The translations under genes and the position numbers were made by a program. A stretch of DNA of 64,000 nt from Streptomyces solicavernae (GTDB lineage: Bacteria; Actinomycetota; Actinomycetes; Streptomycetales; Streptomycetaceae): contig NZ_JASCIR010000030.1 in the NCBI RefSeq assembly GCF_029968095.1, positions 1 through 64,000 on the forward strand, read 5' to 3'. Below the pieces are notes generated by a model. It was not told the DNA's origin and searched no databases. It worked only from the letters and a program-made list of their open reading frames with translations. Position 1 is the first letter of the stretch, and the number at the start of each line of letters is the position of its first letter. Below, in pieces: positions 51,844 to 60,897 of the stretch.

Positions 51844-52773
51844 TCAGTCGATGTGCAGAACCCCACCGGCCAGCCCGATGACCACCGGCCCCACCCCCAC
51901 CGCGAGGAACGCGGGCAGCAGACACAGCCCCACCGGTGCCGCGATCAGAACGCCCGCCCGGTGCGCCCTCGCCGCGGCCGCACGGGTCCACGCGGCGCGG
52001 CAGTCCGCGGCGATCAGGGCCAGTTCCTCGGCCGCGGGCGCGCCCGCGTCGCAGGCCCGCGCGAGGCAGCGCGCCAAGGGCCGGGCGCCCGGTAGTGCGC
52101 CCAACCTCCCCCACACCTGGGCCGACTCGCCGCCGAGCCGCAGCTCCACGGCCGCCAGCGCCAGCCGGTCACCCACCGGCCCGCCCAGACACTCCCCCAC
52201 GGCCTCCGCAGCGACGACGGGATCCGCCCCCGCGGTCACGCAGGCCGCCATCAGGTCTGCCGCCAGCGGGAGTTGACGCTCGGCCTCGGCCCGCTCCGCG
52301 GCGCCGCCGGTGCCGTCCGGTCCGGCGCCTCCCGAGGACCGCTCGCGCCGCCGCAGCCACTGCCGTACGGCGTACCCGGCCAGGCCACCGAGACCGGCCC
52401 CCAGAACGCCGTCCAGCAGCACGAGGCCTGCGCAGGCCGCTCCCAACACCGGGATCCAGCCGGTCAGTTCGCGCGTGTGCAGCGGCTTCCGGGAGCGCCG
52501 TGGCCGGTTCCTGCCTCCCAGCAACGCGCGGACCCGTCGCCGCGCCCGTCGTACGCGCCTCTCCGCCAGGACCGTCCCGACGACGAGGAACAGCGCCACC
52601 ACCAGCAGCAGCGTCACCCCCAGTCTGTGGACCGCATCGGCCGCCCGGTGGACGGCATCCGCATGGAGCTCGACCCCGGTCTCGGCCCCGATCCCCGTCC
52701 CGATCCCGATCCCGATCCCGATCCCCGTCCCGGTCGCCGACACGAACCACTCCCCCGCGCCCGTCATGCCCAT
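51844..52773 (-). CDS. tadC: TadC-like type II secretion system F-domain protein
   Basis: A 309-residue protein. N-terminal Gly/Ile/Thr repeat (GTGIGIGIGIGTGIG, coded by GATCCC units at about 52680-52728), then membrane helices (GVTLLLVVALFLVVGTVL, IPVLGAACAGLVLLDGVL) and an F-domain (LPLAADLMAACVTAGADPVVAAEAVGECLGGPVGDRLALAAVELRLGGESAQVWG). It forms the inner-membrane platform with TadB. The final helix ends LLPAFLAVGVGPVVIGLAGG. It follows tadB by 6 bp. Confidence 0.88.
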   Translation of the reverse strand: MGMTGAGEWFVSATGTGIGIGIGIGTGIGAETGVELHADAVHRAADAVHRLGVTLLLVVALFLVVGTVLAERRVRRARRRVRALLGGRNRPRRSRKPLHTRELTGWIPVLGAACAGLVLLDGVLGAGLGGLAGYAVRQWLRRRERSSGGAGPDGTGGAAERAEAERQLPLAADLMAACVTAGADPVVAAEAVGECLGGPVGDRLALAAVELRLGGESAQVWGRLGALPGARPLARCLARACDAGAPAAEELALIAADCRAAWTRAAAARAHRAGVLIAAPVGLCLLPAFLAVGVGPVVIGLAGGVLHID

Positions 52774-52779
52774 CCCGAG

Positions 52780-53745
52780 TCACCGCTCCTCCGCGCGGCG
52801 CACGATCCGCACCGCCCACCAGATCCCCGTACCTTCCAGAGCGCCGCCGACCAGCAGGCAGCCGATCCCGGCGGGGGTGTGCAGCAGTACGCGCAGCGGG
52901 TCGGCGCCCAGGCCCGTCCCCATGAGGAGACCGACGACCGGGAGAGCGGCGAGCAGGGCCGCGGTGGACCGCGCCGTGGACAACCGCACGCGCAGATCGG
53001 CACGTTGGTCCCGCTCGGCCCGCAGCGCGCCCTCAAGCCGGGCGAGGCCGGCCGCGAGCCCGCCGCCCCGGTCGACCGCCACGCGCCAGCACGCGGCGAG
53101 CCCCAGCAGCCCCTCGGCCCCCGGCTCCGCCGAGGCCGCGCGCAACGCCTGCGGCACATCGCCGCCGAACCGCGCGGCCGCCAGCACCGCCCCCTGCTCC
53201 GCCCCGAGACCGCCCCCGGTATCGGCATGGGCATGGCCCCCAGCCCATGCACCGGCACCGGCACCGGCATCCGCATCGGCCGAGCGGTCCGCATCCGCCG
53301 AACGGACGGCGGCCAGCATCGCCTCCCCCGGCTGCCGCCCGGCGCGGACCTCCGCGGCCAGCGCACCGCACAGCGCGATCACCGCATCGGCCCGCGCCTG
53401 CTGCTTCCTGCGCCGCTCCCGGCCGCCCAACACCCGCTTCAGCAACGGCACTCCGAGCGCACCGGCAAGCAGCGGAAGCACCGACTCCGCGACGACCGCC
53501 ACCACCAGCCCGACCGCCAGACACCACCATTCCCGTCCGACCCGCTCCCGCACCCGCGCGAGCAGCCGCTCCCACGGAGGCGCGGCCACCGGTTCGCGCA
53601 CCGCTGTCCCCGCGAGGAGCAGCCGTGCCCGCCGCATCCCCCGGTCCTGCCCGAGGCACAGCCAGGCGGCCGCTCCCGCGCACACCGCCGCCGCGTACAC
53701 CGGCGCGGCCTGGCCACCCGCCGCGGCCATCGCTCCCCCGCTCAC
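52780..53745 (-). CDS. tadB: TadB-like type II secretion system F-domain protein
   Basis: About 321 residues from GTG 53745, which overlaps the tadA stop (GTGA). Hydrophobic N-terminus (AAPVYAAAVCAGAAAWLCLG), then VGLVVAVVAESVLPLLAGAL, the F-domain (ALCGALAAEVRAGRQPGEAML, ARFGGDVPQALRAASAEPGAEGLLGLAACWRVAVDRGGGLAAGLARLEGALRAE) and closing helices. An Ala/Asp/Gly-rich insert lies at about 150-185. Partner of TadC in the pilus machine. Confidence 0.88.
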   Translation of the reverse strand: MSGGAMAAAGGQAAPVYAAAVCAGAAAWLCLGQDRGMRRARLLLAGTAVREPVAAPPWERLLARVRERVGREWWCLAVGLVVAVVAESVLPLLAGALGVPLLKRVLGGRERRRKQQARADAVIALCGALAAEVRAGRQPGEAMLAAVRSADADRSADADAGAGAGAWAGGHAHADTGGGLGAEQGAVLAAARFGGDVPQALRAASAEPGAEGLLGLAACWRVAVDRGGGLAAGLARLEGALRAERDQRADLRVRLSTARSTAALLAALPVVGLLMGTGLGADPLRVLLHTPAGIGCLLVGGALEGTGIWWAVRIVRRAEER

Positions 53746-54890
53746 GCGGCACCGCCCAACAGCCGCTGCAGACGCGGCCAGCCCGGCTCGTACGCGAACG
53801 CCTCCGAGCCCCACCGCAGGGCGGGCTCCGCCACCACGAGGCCCGCGGCGTCCCGCTCCAGCACGCACACCTCGGCGATGCGCCGCCGCCCCGCACGGTC
53901 CCGTACGAGATGGAGGACGACCGAGACGGCGGCCGCCAACTGACTGTGCAGCGCCGCCCGGTCGAGCCCCGCGGCCGTACCGAGCGCCTCCAGGCGGGCC
54001 GGGACGTCGGTGGCGGCGTTGGCGTGGAGCGTGCCCGAGCCTCCCTCGTGGCCGGTGTTGAGCGCGGCCAGCAGGTGCACGACCTCCGCACCGCGCACCT
54101 CGCCCACGACCAGCCGGTCGGGCCGCATCCGCAGCGCCTGGCGGACCAGGTCCCGCAGGCTCACCAGGCCGGCGCCCTCCTGATTGGCGGGCCGGGTCTC
54201 CAGCCGGACCACGTGCGGGTGGTCGGGGCGCAGCTCGGCGGAGTCCTCGGCAAGCACGATCCGCTCGGTCGGCTCGACGAGGCCGAGGAGGGCCGACAGC
54301 AGCGTCGTCTTGCCCGACCCGGTGCCACCGCTGATCAGAAAGGAGAGCCGGGCGTCGAGCAGCGCGCGCAGGATCCGGTCACCGCCGGGCGGCACCGTGC
54401 CCGCCGCGACCAGCTCGTCCAGAGAGAATGCCTTCGGCCGCACCACCCGCAGGGACAGGCACGTCGACCCGACGGCGACGGGCGGCAGCACGGCGTGCAG
54501 CCGCGTGCCGTCCGGCAGCCGCGCGTCCACCCACGGGCGGGCGTCGTCCAGCCTCCGTCCGGCGACCGCGGCGAGCCGCTGGGCAAGCCGCCGTACGGCG
54601 CCGACGTCCGCGAACGCGACCGCGGTGAGCTCAAGGCCGCCGCCCCGGTCGACCCAGACCTGGTCGGGCGCCGTCACCAGCACGTCGGACACCTCGGGAT
54701 CGGCGAGCAGTGGCTCCAGCGGACCGGCGCCCACCAACTCGGAGCGCAACTCCCGCACCACGCCGAGCAGTTCGGCATCGCCCAAGACTCTGCCCTGCTC
54801 CCGCAGCGCCCGCGCGACCCCGGCCGGTGTCGGCTCGGCACCGGACGCGGCGAGCCACTGCCGTACGCCGTCGAGCAGGTCCGCCGTCAT
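53742..54890 (-). CDS. tadA: TadA/CpaF-family secretion ATPase
   Basis: A 382-residue protein from ATG 54890, overlapping the upstream gene stop (ATGA). The N-terminal domain (about 1-150) precedes the hexameric ATPase: Walker A ISGGTGSGKTTLLSALL, Asp box IVLAEDSAELRP, Walker B RPDRLVVGEVRGAEVV, His box TGHEGGSGTLHANAA. It powers pilus assembly or secretion. Confidence 0.93.
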   Translation of the reverse strand: MTADLLDGVRQWLAASGAEPTPAGVARALREQGRVLGDAELLGVVRELRSELVGAGPLEPLLADPEVSDVLVTAPDQVWVDRGGGLELTAVAFADVGAVRRLAQRLAAVAGRRLDDARPWVDARLPDGTRLHAVLPPVAVGSTCLSLRVVRPKAFSLDELVAAGTVPPGGDRILRALLDARLSFLISGGTGSGKTTLLSALLGLVEPTERIVLAEDSAELRPDHPHVVRLETRPANQEGAGLVSLRDLVRQALRMRPDRLVVGEVRGAEVVHLLAALNTGHEGGSGTLHANAATDVPARLEALGTAAGLDRAALHSQLAAAVSVVLHLVRDRAGRRRIAEVCVLERDAAGLVVAEPALRWGSEAFAYEPGWPRLQRLLGGAA

Positions 54891-55978
54891 GACGTGCCCT
54901 CCGCGGGGACGCTCGCCCAGAAGGCCGAGCAGAACCGGGCGAGGGCACCGCGCGTGTCGGCGCCGGGCGGCCCGCCGGTGTGCCGGAGGCCGGGCTCCTG
55001 CGGCAGCACTCCGGCCAGCGGCAGGCCGAGCAGTCCGGCCACCTCGTCGCTGTCGAGCCCTGCCTGGCCCGGTGCACGGACGACGGCGCGCAGGTCCCGC
55101 AGCACCATGCCCGCCGCTGCCGCGACCCGGCCGGCCGCCGCGACCGCGCGCAGCTCGGCGGGCACCACGAGCAGGCCGAGGTCCACCTGGGCCAGCGCCT
55201 CCACGACGCTGTCGTCCAGGCGGCGCGGCAGGTCCACCACGACCGCCCCTCCCCTGCGGCGTGCCGCGGCGAGGACGGCCCGCATCGCGCCCGGCGGCAC
55301 CGCCACGGTGTCCCCGCGGTCCCAGCTGAGGACCCGCAGATCGTGCAGGCGCGGCAGCGACTCCTCCAGGGCGCCGGCCCCGACCCGCCCCTTGGACTCC
55401 GCGAACGCGGGCCAGCGCAGCCCCTTCGCCGTCTCCCCGCCGAGCAGCACATCGAGGCCGCCGCCGAGCGGGTCGGCGTCGACGAGCATGGTGCGCCGGC
55501 CGGACCGTGCCGCCGACAGGGCGAGGCCGCAGGCTAGCGTCGACGCCCCGGCGCCGCCCCGGCCGCCGAGCACGCCGACGGTGAGGGCCGGATGGCCCAC
55601 TCCCTCCGCCACGTCGGCGATCCGGTCGACGAGCCACTCCTCGGCGTCCGGAAGGCGCAGCACATGGTCGGCGCCGATCTCGACAGCCCGCCGCCAGACC
55701 CTGGGGTCGTCCTGGTCATGGCCGACCAGGCACACCCCGCGCCGTCGGGCGGCCCCGCGCAGCCGACACACCGCGTCGTCCCCGACCAGCACCAGCGGCG
55801 CCGTGTCCCAGCCGCCGCCGCGCTCGGGCACACCATGGTGCACCTCGGGTCGCGCACCCGCCGCGGCGCACAGCCTCAGCAGGTCGTCGAGCAACAGCGC
55901 GTCCTCGGTGACGATCAGCGGTCCGGCCCGCTCTTCTCCTTCGGCCGGCCCCCGGTCATGCGCGATCGAACCCGTCAT
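54887..55978 (-). CDS. ssd: CpaE/Ssd-like septum-site-determining / pilus localisation ATPase
   Basis: A 363-residue protein. The receiver-like N-terminus (about 20-120) lacks a convincing phospho-acceptor. A ParA/MinD-type domain follows (about 130-350): deviant Walker A VLGGRGGAGASTLACGLA, switch MLVDADPLGGGLDVLLG and VVVDLPRRLDDSVVEAL. In Mycobacterium the homologue (Rv3660c) is called Ssd and affects septation; in Streptomyces it lies at the head of the Tad locus. First gene of the operon, 4-bp overlap with tadA. The 6C RNA is encoded just upstream on the same strand. Confidence 0.88.
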   Translation of the reverse strand: MTGSIAHDRGPAEGEERAGPLIVTEDALLLDDLLRLCAAAGARPEVHHGVPERGGGWDTAPLVLVGDDAVCRLRGAARRRGVCLVGHDQDDPRVWRRAVEIGADHVLRLPDAEEWLVDRIADVAEGVGHPALTVGVLGGRGGAGASTLACGLALSAARSGRRTMLVDADPLGGGLDVLLGGETAKGLRWPAFAESKGRVGAGALEESLPRLHDLRVLSWDRGDTVAVPPGAMRAVLAAARRRGGAVVVDLPRRLDDSVVEALAQVDLGLLVVPAELRAVAAAGRVAAAAGMVLRDLRAVVRAPGQAGLDSDEVAGLLGLPLAGVLPQEPGLRHTGGPPGADTRGALARFCSAFWASVPAEGTS

Positions 55979-56282
55979 GACTCGGCCCCCCTCTCACTTG
56001 TGAACGTGGCGAACGTCGTGAATCCCGCAGTCCGCGATCGGGCCGATGAACGGGTCCCGGACTTCGCGGCTGGAATCACGATGAGCGGAGGCTGGAAATC
56101 GTGTGGATCTTGGTCGAAAACTGTGGACAACTCAGCGGTTGTGAATAACTCCGTCACCCAAACCGGTGACGGACGGAAAACTGCCACAGAGCAGCCTGAT
56201 CGCTACGCACGGTCACGGATCTTGGGATGCGGCGCCTGCACGCCGATCGGGCGCCAAGCGGCACCGAGCAGCGTGGAGCGGG

Positions 56283-56392
56283 CAGAAAGAAGGGCCCGAA
56301 ACGGGCCCGGACATGCGACGACCCCCGCCGGGGGGGAGAGCGGGGGTCGTCCCCACGGTCCGACTCGGGGGGGGAGGAGCCAGACCGGGTTA
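56283..56392 (-). ncRNA. 6C RNA
   Basis: On the minus strand two hairpins carry C-only loops. Hairpin 1 pairs 56386-56377 with 56366-56357 (10 bp, two G-U pairs) around a loop with eight C in a row. Hairpin 2 pairs 56351-56340 with 56328-56317 (12 bp, perfect) around a loop of seven C. A GGGCCCG / CGGGCCC hairpin with a TTCTTTCT tail (56308-56281) ends it. The double C-loop fold is the definition of the 6C RNA, and its position between ssd and a HAD-IB gene matches the mycobacterial homologue. Its exact 5' end is not known. Confidence 0.85.
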
Positions 56393-56487
56393 GCACGGTC
56401 GCGAACGATCCGTGACTTCCATGGTGTACCCGAGAGCCTTCTCAGGCAAACCCACGCGCCCGAGCTTACGCCGAATGGTTGGCCCCT

Positions 56488-57321
56488 ATGCTCGGGCATG
56501 TGGAAAACCACTCCCTGCCTCGCACAGCTGCCTTCTTTGACCTGGACAAGACGGTCATTGCGAAGTCGAGCACGCTCACGTTCAGCAAGTCCTTCTACCA
56601 AGGAGGACTGATCAACCGCAGGGCCGTGCTGCGTACCGCATATGCCCAGTTCGTCTTTCTCGCGGGCGGTGCCGATCACGACCAGATGGAGCGTATGCGC
56701 GAATATCTCTCGGCGCTCTGCCGCGGGTGGAACGTGCAGCAGGTCAAGGAGATCGTCGCCGAGACGCTGCACGACCTGATCGACCCGATCATCTACGACG
56801 AGGCCGCCTCCCTCATCGAGGAGCACCACACCGCCGGCCGGGACGTCGTGATCGTCTCCACCTCGGGCGCCGAGGTGGTCGAGCCGATCGGTGAACTCCT
56901 GGGCGCGGACCGGGTGGTGGCCACGCGCATGGTCGTCGGCGAGGACGGCTGCTTCACCGGCGAGGTGGAGTACTACGCGTACGGGCCGACGAAGGCCGAG
57001 GCCATCAGAGAGCTGGCCGAGTCCGAGGGGTACGACCTGGAGCGGTGCTTCGCGTACAGCGACTCGGCGACCGACGTGCCCATGCTGGAGACGGTCGGCC
57101 ACCCGCACGCAGTCAATCCGGATCGCGCGCTGCGCCGCGAGGCGCTCACGCGCGAGTGGCCGATTCTGGACTTCCACCGGCCGGTCCGCCTGAAGCAGCG
57201 GGTTCCGTCCCTGTCGGCTCCGCCGAGGCCCGCGCTCGTCGCCGTGGCCGCGGTCGGCGCGGCCGCGGCCACCGCGGGGCTGGTCTGGTTCGCCAGCAGG
57301 CGGCGCGCGCTCGCCTCCTGA
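56488..57321 (+). CDS. HAD-IB family hydrolase, membrane-anchored
   Basis: A 277-residue protein. HAD motifs: I AFFDLDKTVIAKSST, II VVIVSTSGAEVVEP, III/IV YSDSATDVPMLETVGHPHAVNPD. The subfamily includes phosphoserine phosphatase-like enzymes (SerB2-like, Rv3661 in mycobacteria). The C-terminus has one membrane helix (ALVAVAAVGAAAATAGLVWFA). Substrate not established. Start at ATG 56488 (MLGHVENHSLPRTA); GTG 56500 is an alternative. Confidence 0.9.
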   Translation: MLGHVENHSLPRTAAFFDLDKTVIAKSSTLTFSKSFYQGGLINRRAVLRTAYAQFVFLAGGADHDQMERMREYLSALCRGWNVQQVKEIVAETLHDLIDPIIYDEAASLIEEHHTAGRDVVIVSTSGAEVVEPIGELLGADRVVATRMVVGEDGCFTGEVEYYAYGPTKAEAIRELAESEGYDLERCFAYSDSATDVPMLETVGHPHAVNPDRALRREALTREWPILDFHRPVRLKQRVPSLSAPPRPALVAVAAVGAAAATAGLVWFASRRRALAS

Positions 57322-57643
57322 ATTCAGGCACTCATCGTGCGCTCGAAGGCGGCACAACGGCGTCGTTTCGCCCGCGTTTGAACCTAAAAGTAAAGAAGTC
57401 AGCCCAGGACTTTCGCATCCCCCATGACAGGAGTAGAAAGGAGTCAACGGCCCGCGAGACCAAGGACATCCGAGAGGATCACCTTTAACGCAACCGAAGG
57501 CCCCACGGACCGAAGCATGGCCGTCGAGCACCCACGCGACGTCGACCCGTCGATTACGGGCCAGCTGCACCAGGCAACGGGCAAAGTTCCCCGACCTGAT
57601 GGGCAATATTTCGAGGACGCTTGGTAACTGGGCGGACATGCCA
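57322..57643 (+). other. Intergenic stretch, possible small transcript
   Basis: This region is less GC-rich than its neighbours. AT-rich AACCTAAAAGTAAAGAAGTC at 57382-57401 looks promoter-like. A 36-codon frame (MAVEHPRDVDPSIT..., 57517-57627) and a longer one from 57424 end 17 bp before the terminator hairpin. GC3 of the small frame is only about two thirds, well below real genes here, so an untranslated RNA or a 3' UTR of the HAD gene is as likely as a peptide. Confidence 0.3.
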
Positions 57644-57671
57644 GCGGCGGTACCAGGACTGGTACCGCCGC
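57644..57671. terminator. 12-bp hairpin terminator
   Basis: GCGGCGGTACCA and TGGTACCGCCGC pair perfectly around GGAC. It separates the plus-strand HAD gene or small transcript from the convergent gene ending at 57708. Confidence 0.8.
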
Positions 57672-57707
57672 AACCCTGTTCAGGGGCGTTTCAAGAACCC
57701 GAAGGCA

Positions 57708-58523
57708 TCAGGCCGCGCCGCGCTGCAACGCCTCGCAGACGGCGGTCGACTCCCGCGCCCCGAGCTCAACCGCCTTGCCGCAGTGCGCGATCCACGCCGC
57801 CATCCCCTCCGGCGTACCGGCCGCATAGCCGTCGAGCGCCGCCACATAGGCCGCGCGCCCCAACTCCGCATGCCCCGTCTCCGCCGGGCAGATCGACTTC
57901 GGGTCGAGACCGCTGCCGATCAGGACCAGCCGCTCCGCCGCGCGTGCGACGAGTCCGTTGTACGAGCCGAAGGGGCGCAGCGCGAGCAGCTCACCGTGGA
58001 CCACGGCCGCCGTCACCAGGGCCGGAGCCGCACTGCCCTCGATGATCAACTGGGAGAGGCCTTCGAGGCGGCCCGCCACCTCCCGCGCGGGCGGCAGCGG
58101 GAGTTCCACCACGGGCTCGTCGACCGGCTCACCCGCCAGGCGCGGCCGCCCCACCGTCTCGTCCTGGACGCCGGCCGCGACCAGGTGCAGACGCGCGAGG
58201 ACGCGCAGCGGCGACTGACGCCAGATGGAGAGCAGCTGCCCGGCCTCCGCGGTCAGCCGCAGGGCGGCGCCGACCGTGCGGGACTCGTCGTCGCCGCTGA
58301 AGTCGCTGCGCCTGCGCACCTCTTCGAGGGCCCAGTCGGCGCCGGAGAGCGCCGCGGAACCGCGCGCTCCGCGGAGCGCCGCCTCGGAGGTGATCTCGTT
58401 GCTGCGGCGGCGCATGACGCGGTGTCCGTAGACCCGGTCGACGCTCTTGCGCACGGACTCCACGGACTCGGCGACGCCCGGCAGCGAGCCGAGCACAGCG
58501 AGCGGATCGGCTGACGTACTCAT
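57708..58523 (-). CDS. Degenerate Fic-like protein
   Basis: A 271-residue protein from ATG 58523 (MSTSADPLAVLGSLPGV). The central helices and the region ALVTAAVVHGELLALRPFGSYNGLVARAAERLVLIGSGLDP align with the Fic motif HPFxxGNGRxxR. Here the catalytic His is Arg, the acidic residue is Ser and GNGR reads YNGL. AMP-transfer is therefore not expected; a scaffold or binding role is more likely. Streptomyces orthologues are often annotated oxidoreductase without support. Gene pair with the divergent CooC-like ATPase, 96 bp away. Confidence 0.7.
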   Translation of the reverse strand: MSTSADPLAVLGSLPGVAESVESVRKSVDRVYGHRVMRRRSNEITSEAALRGARGSAALSGADWALEEVRRRSDFSGDDESRTVGAALRLTAEAGQLLSIWRQSPLRVLARLHLVAAGVQDETVGRPRLAGEPVDEPVVELPLPPAREVAGRLEGLSQLIIEGSAAPALVTAAVVHGELLALRPFGSYNGLVARAAERLVLIGSGLDPKSICPAETGHAELGRAAYVAALDGYAAGTPEGMAAWIAHCGKAVELGARESTAVCEALQRGAA

Positions 58524-58619
58524 AGGTAAGCAGCCTACGCACTGCGGCGGGCCGCCCCACGATGGAGTGGTCTTCTTCACGCATCCCGACCGCACACAGC
58601 GATCGCCGCACTACCCTTC

Positions 58620-59636
58620 GTGAACATGAAGATCGCTTTCGTAGGGAAGGGCGGCAGCGGCAAGACCACGCTGTCCTCGCTCTTCATCCGCCACCTCGCA
58701 GTCACCGGTTCGCCCGTCGTCGCGGTCGACGCCGATATCAACCAGCACCTGGGCGCCGCCCTCGGCCTAGCCGACGAGGAGGCCGCCGCGCTGCCCGCGA
58801 TGGGGGCGCAGCTGCCGCTCATCAAGGAGTACCTGCGCGGCGCCAACCCGCGGATCCCCTCCGCCGAGACGATGATCAAGACCACGCCGCCGGGCAGCGG
58901 ATCGCGCCTGCTGCGGGTGCGCGAGGACAACCCGGTCTACGACGCGTGTGCGCGCCCCCTGGAACTCGACGGCGCCACCATCCGTTTGATGGCCACAGGC
59001 CCCTTCACGGAGTCCGACCTCGGCGTCGCCTGCTACCACTCCAAGGTGGGCGCGGTCGAGTTGTGCCTCAACCACCTGGTGGACAGCCGGGACGAGTTCG
59101 TCGTGGTCGACATGACGGCGGGCTCGGACTCGTTCGCGTCGGGCATGTTCACCCGCTTCGACATGACGTTCCTAGTGGCCGAGCCGACCCGCAAGGGCGT
59201 CTCCGTCTACCGGCAGTACAAGGAGTACGCACGGGACTTCGGCGTCGCCCTGTGCGTCGTCGGCAACAAGGTGCAGGGCGAGGACGACGTCGACTTCCTG
59301 CGCCAGGAGGTCGGCGAGGACCTGTTGGTGACCGTCGGGCACTCGGACTGGGTGCGGGCGATGGAGAAGGGCCGGCCGCCCCGGTTCGAACTCCTGGAGT
59401 CGGCCAACCGCGAGGCCCTGTCGACGATGTTCACGGCCGCGGACGCGTCGTACGAGCGGCGGGACTGGGAGCGGTACACGCGGCAGATGGTGCACTTCCA
59501 CCGCAAGAACGCGGCGAGTTGGGGGAACGAACGGACCGGGGCCGACCTGGCGGACCAGGTCGACCCCGACTTCGTACTGCGCGAGATCCCCGAGGCCGCG
59601 CAGGTCAGTGCTTCGACTGCCCCTCAGCCGGCTTGA
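58620..59636 (+). CDS. CooC/MinD-like P-loop ATPase
   Basis: A 338-residue protein. Deviant Walker A IAFVGKGGSGKTTLSSLF, switch I DADINQHLGAALG, switch II VVVDMTAGSDSFASGMF and the NKVQGEDDVDFL base-recognition region identify the CooC/SIMIBI group, which loads metals into enzymes or controls protein localisation. No Ni/Fe enzyme gene is near, so the partner is unknown. The start is GTG 58620 or ATG 58626. Its 3' end overlaps the convergent deacetylase-like gene by 32 bp. Confidence 0.87.
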   Translation: MNMKIAFVGKGGSGKTTLSSLFIRHLAVTGSPVVAVDADINQHLGAALGLADEEAAALPAMGAQLPLIKEYLRGANPRIPSAETMIKTTPPGSGSRLLRVREDNPVYDACARPLELDGATIRLMATGPFTESDLGVACYHSKVGAVELCLNHLVDSRDEFVVVDMTAGSDSFASGMFTRFDMTFLVAEPTRKGVSVYRQYKEYARDFGVALCVVGNKVQGEDDVDFLRQEVGEDLLVTVGHSDWVRAMEKGRPPRFELLESANREALSTMFTAADASYERRDWERYTRQMVHFHRKNAASWGNERTGADLADQVDPDFVLREIPEAAQVSASTAPQPA

Positions 59637-60897
59637 CGGCCGGGGCGCCCGGCACGCCCTTGGGCGCCGGGGCGGGCTTGCCGGAGAGGAACGCCGGCCA
59701 GCCCTGCTTCGGCGCCTTGCCGACGGGCAGGGTGCGGAGCCGCTCCAGGACCTTCGGGTCCTGGGCGTCCAGCCAGTCGACGAGCTGGCGGAAGGAGACG
59801 CAGCGGACCTCCTTCTTGGTGCAGACTCGCTCGATGGTCTCCTCGATGGCGCGCATATAGGTGCCGCCGTTCCAGGACTCGAAGTGGTTGCCGATGATCA
59901 GCGGGGCACGGTTGCCGTTGTAGGCCCGCTCAAAGCCCTGCAGCAGGCCGTCGCGCATCTGGTCGCCCCAGTACTCATGCTTGGACGGGTCGCCCTGTGA
60001 GTCGGTGCCGGACTGGTTGACCATGAAGTTGTAGTCCATGGCCAGCGTCTCGAAGTCCCGGCCGGGCACCGGGACGAGCTGCAGGGACAGGTCCCAGAGG
60101 CCCTTCTTCTTCTTGGGCCAGACCTGGTTGTTGACGCCGCTCGTGTCGTACCGGAAACCGAGCTCACGCGCGGCGCGGGTGAAGTTCTTCTGCCCTTCGA
60201 GGCAGGGGGTGCGGGCGCCGATGAGCTCCTTGTCGTAGTCGAAGGGCAGGGCGGCGGCCTTGGTGGAGCCGGTGTTCGTCTTCCAGTGCTTCACGAACGA
60301 CTTGGCCTGGCGGATCTCGGACTTCCACTCCTCGACCGACCACTGGCCGACGCCGCCGTCCTTGCCGCAGAAGTGGCCGTTGAAGTGCGTGCCGATCTCG
60401 TTGCCCTCAAGCCACGCGGCGCGCAGCTGGGTCACGGTGTCGAGGATGCCCTCGGTGTCGTTGAAGCCGATGTCGGAGCTGCCGGCCGAGTGCTGCGGCG
60501 GGTCGTAGAGCTCCTTCTTGTCCTCGGGGAGCATGTACACGCCGCTCAGGAAGTACGTCATGGTGGCGTTGTTCTCCTTCGCCACCTTGCGGAAGTGCGA
60601 GAACAGCTTCTGGCTGTCCTCGCCCGCGCCGTCCCAGGAGAACACCACGAACTGCGGGGGTTTCTGACCCGGCTTCAGGCGTTTCGGCTCGGGCAGGTTG
60701 GGCTGCGCTCCGGTGTACGAGGTGGACCCGTCGCCGATGAGCCGGACCGCACTCTTGGGGGCTGGCGCGGGTTGCGCCTTCTTGGGGCCGTGGGCGCCTT
60801 CCTTGGGGCCGGACTGACCGCTTCCGCAACCGGCGAGTGCGACGGCGCAGGCCGCGACGGTGACGCCCGCGGCGAGCTTCTTGGTGGCGGCCATCAT
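59605..60897 (-). CDS. Polysaccharide deacetylase-like lipoprotein
   Basis: A 430-residue protein with lipoprotein signal (MMAATKKLAAGVTVAACAVALAGCGS), Lys/Pro linker, then a carbohydrate-esterase-like barrel: QFVVFSWDGAGEDSQKLFSHF, TMTYFLSGVYML and LEGNEIGTHFNGHFCG. The usual Asp-Asp is Trp-Asp-Gly, so activity is uncertain; the THFNGH cluster resembles the metal-binding His site. Proteins of this type are common in Streptomyces envelopes. ATG 60897 follows GAGGTGGG. Confidence 0.87.
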   Translation of the reverse strand: MMAATKKLAAGVTVAACAVALAGCGSGQSGPKEGAHGPKKAQPAPAPKSAVRLIGDGSTSYTGAQPNLPEPKRLKPGQKPPQFVVFSWDGAGEDSQKLFSHFRKVAKENNATMTYFLSGVYMLPEDKKELYDPPQHSAGSSDIGFNDTEGILDTVTQLRAAWLEGNEIGTHFNGHFCGKDGGVGQWSVEEWKSEIRQAKSFVKHWKTNTGSTKAAALPFDYDKELIGARTPCLEGQKNFTRAARELGFRYDTSGVNNQVWPKKKKGLWDLSLQLVPVPGRDFETLAMDYNFMVNQSGTDSQGDPSKHEYWGDQMRDGLLQGFERAYNGNRAPLIIGNHFESWNGGTYMRAIEETIERVCTKKEVRCVSFRQLVDWLDAQDPKVLERLRTLPVGKAPKQGWPAFLSGKPAPAPKGVPGAPAVKPAEGQSKH

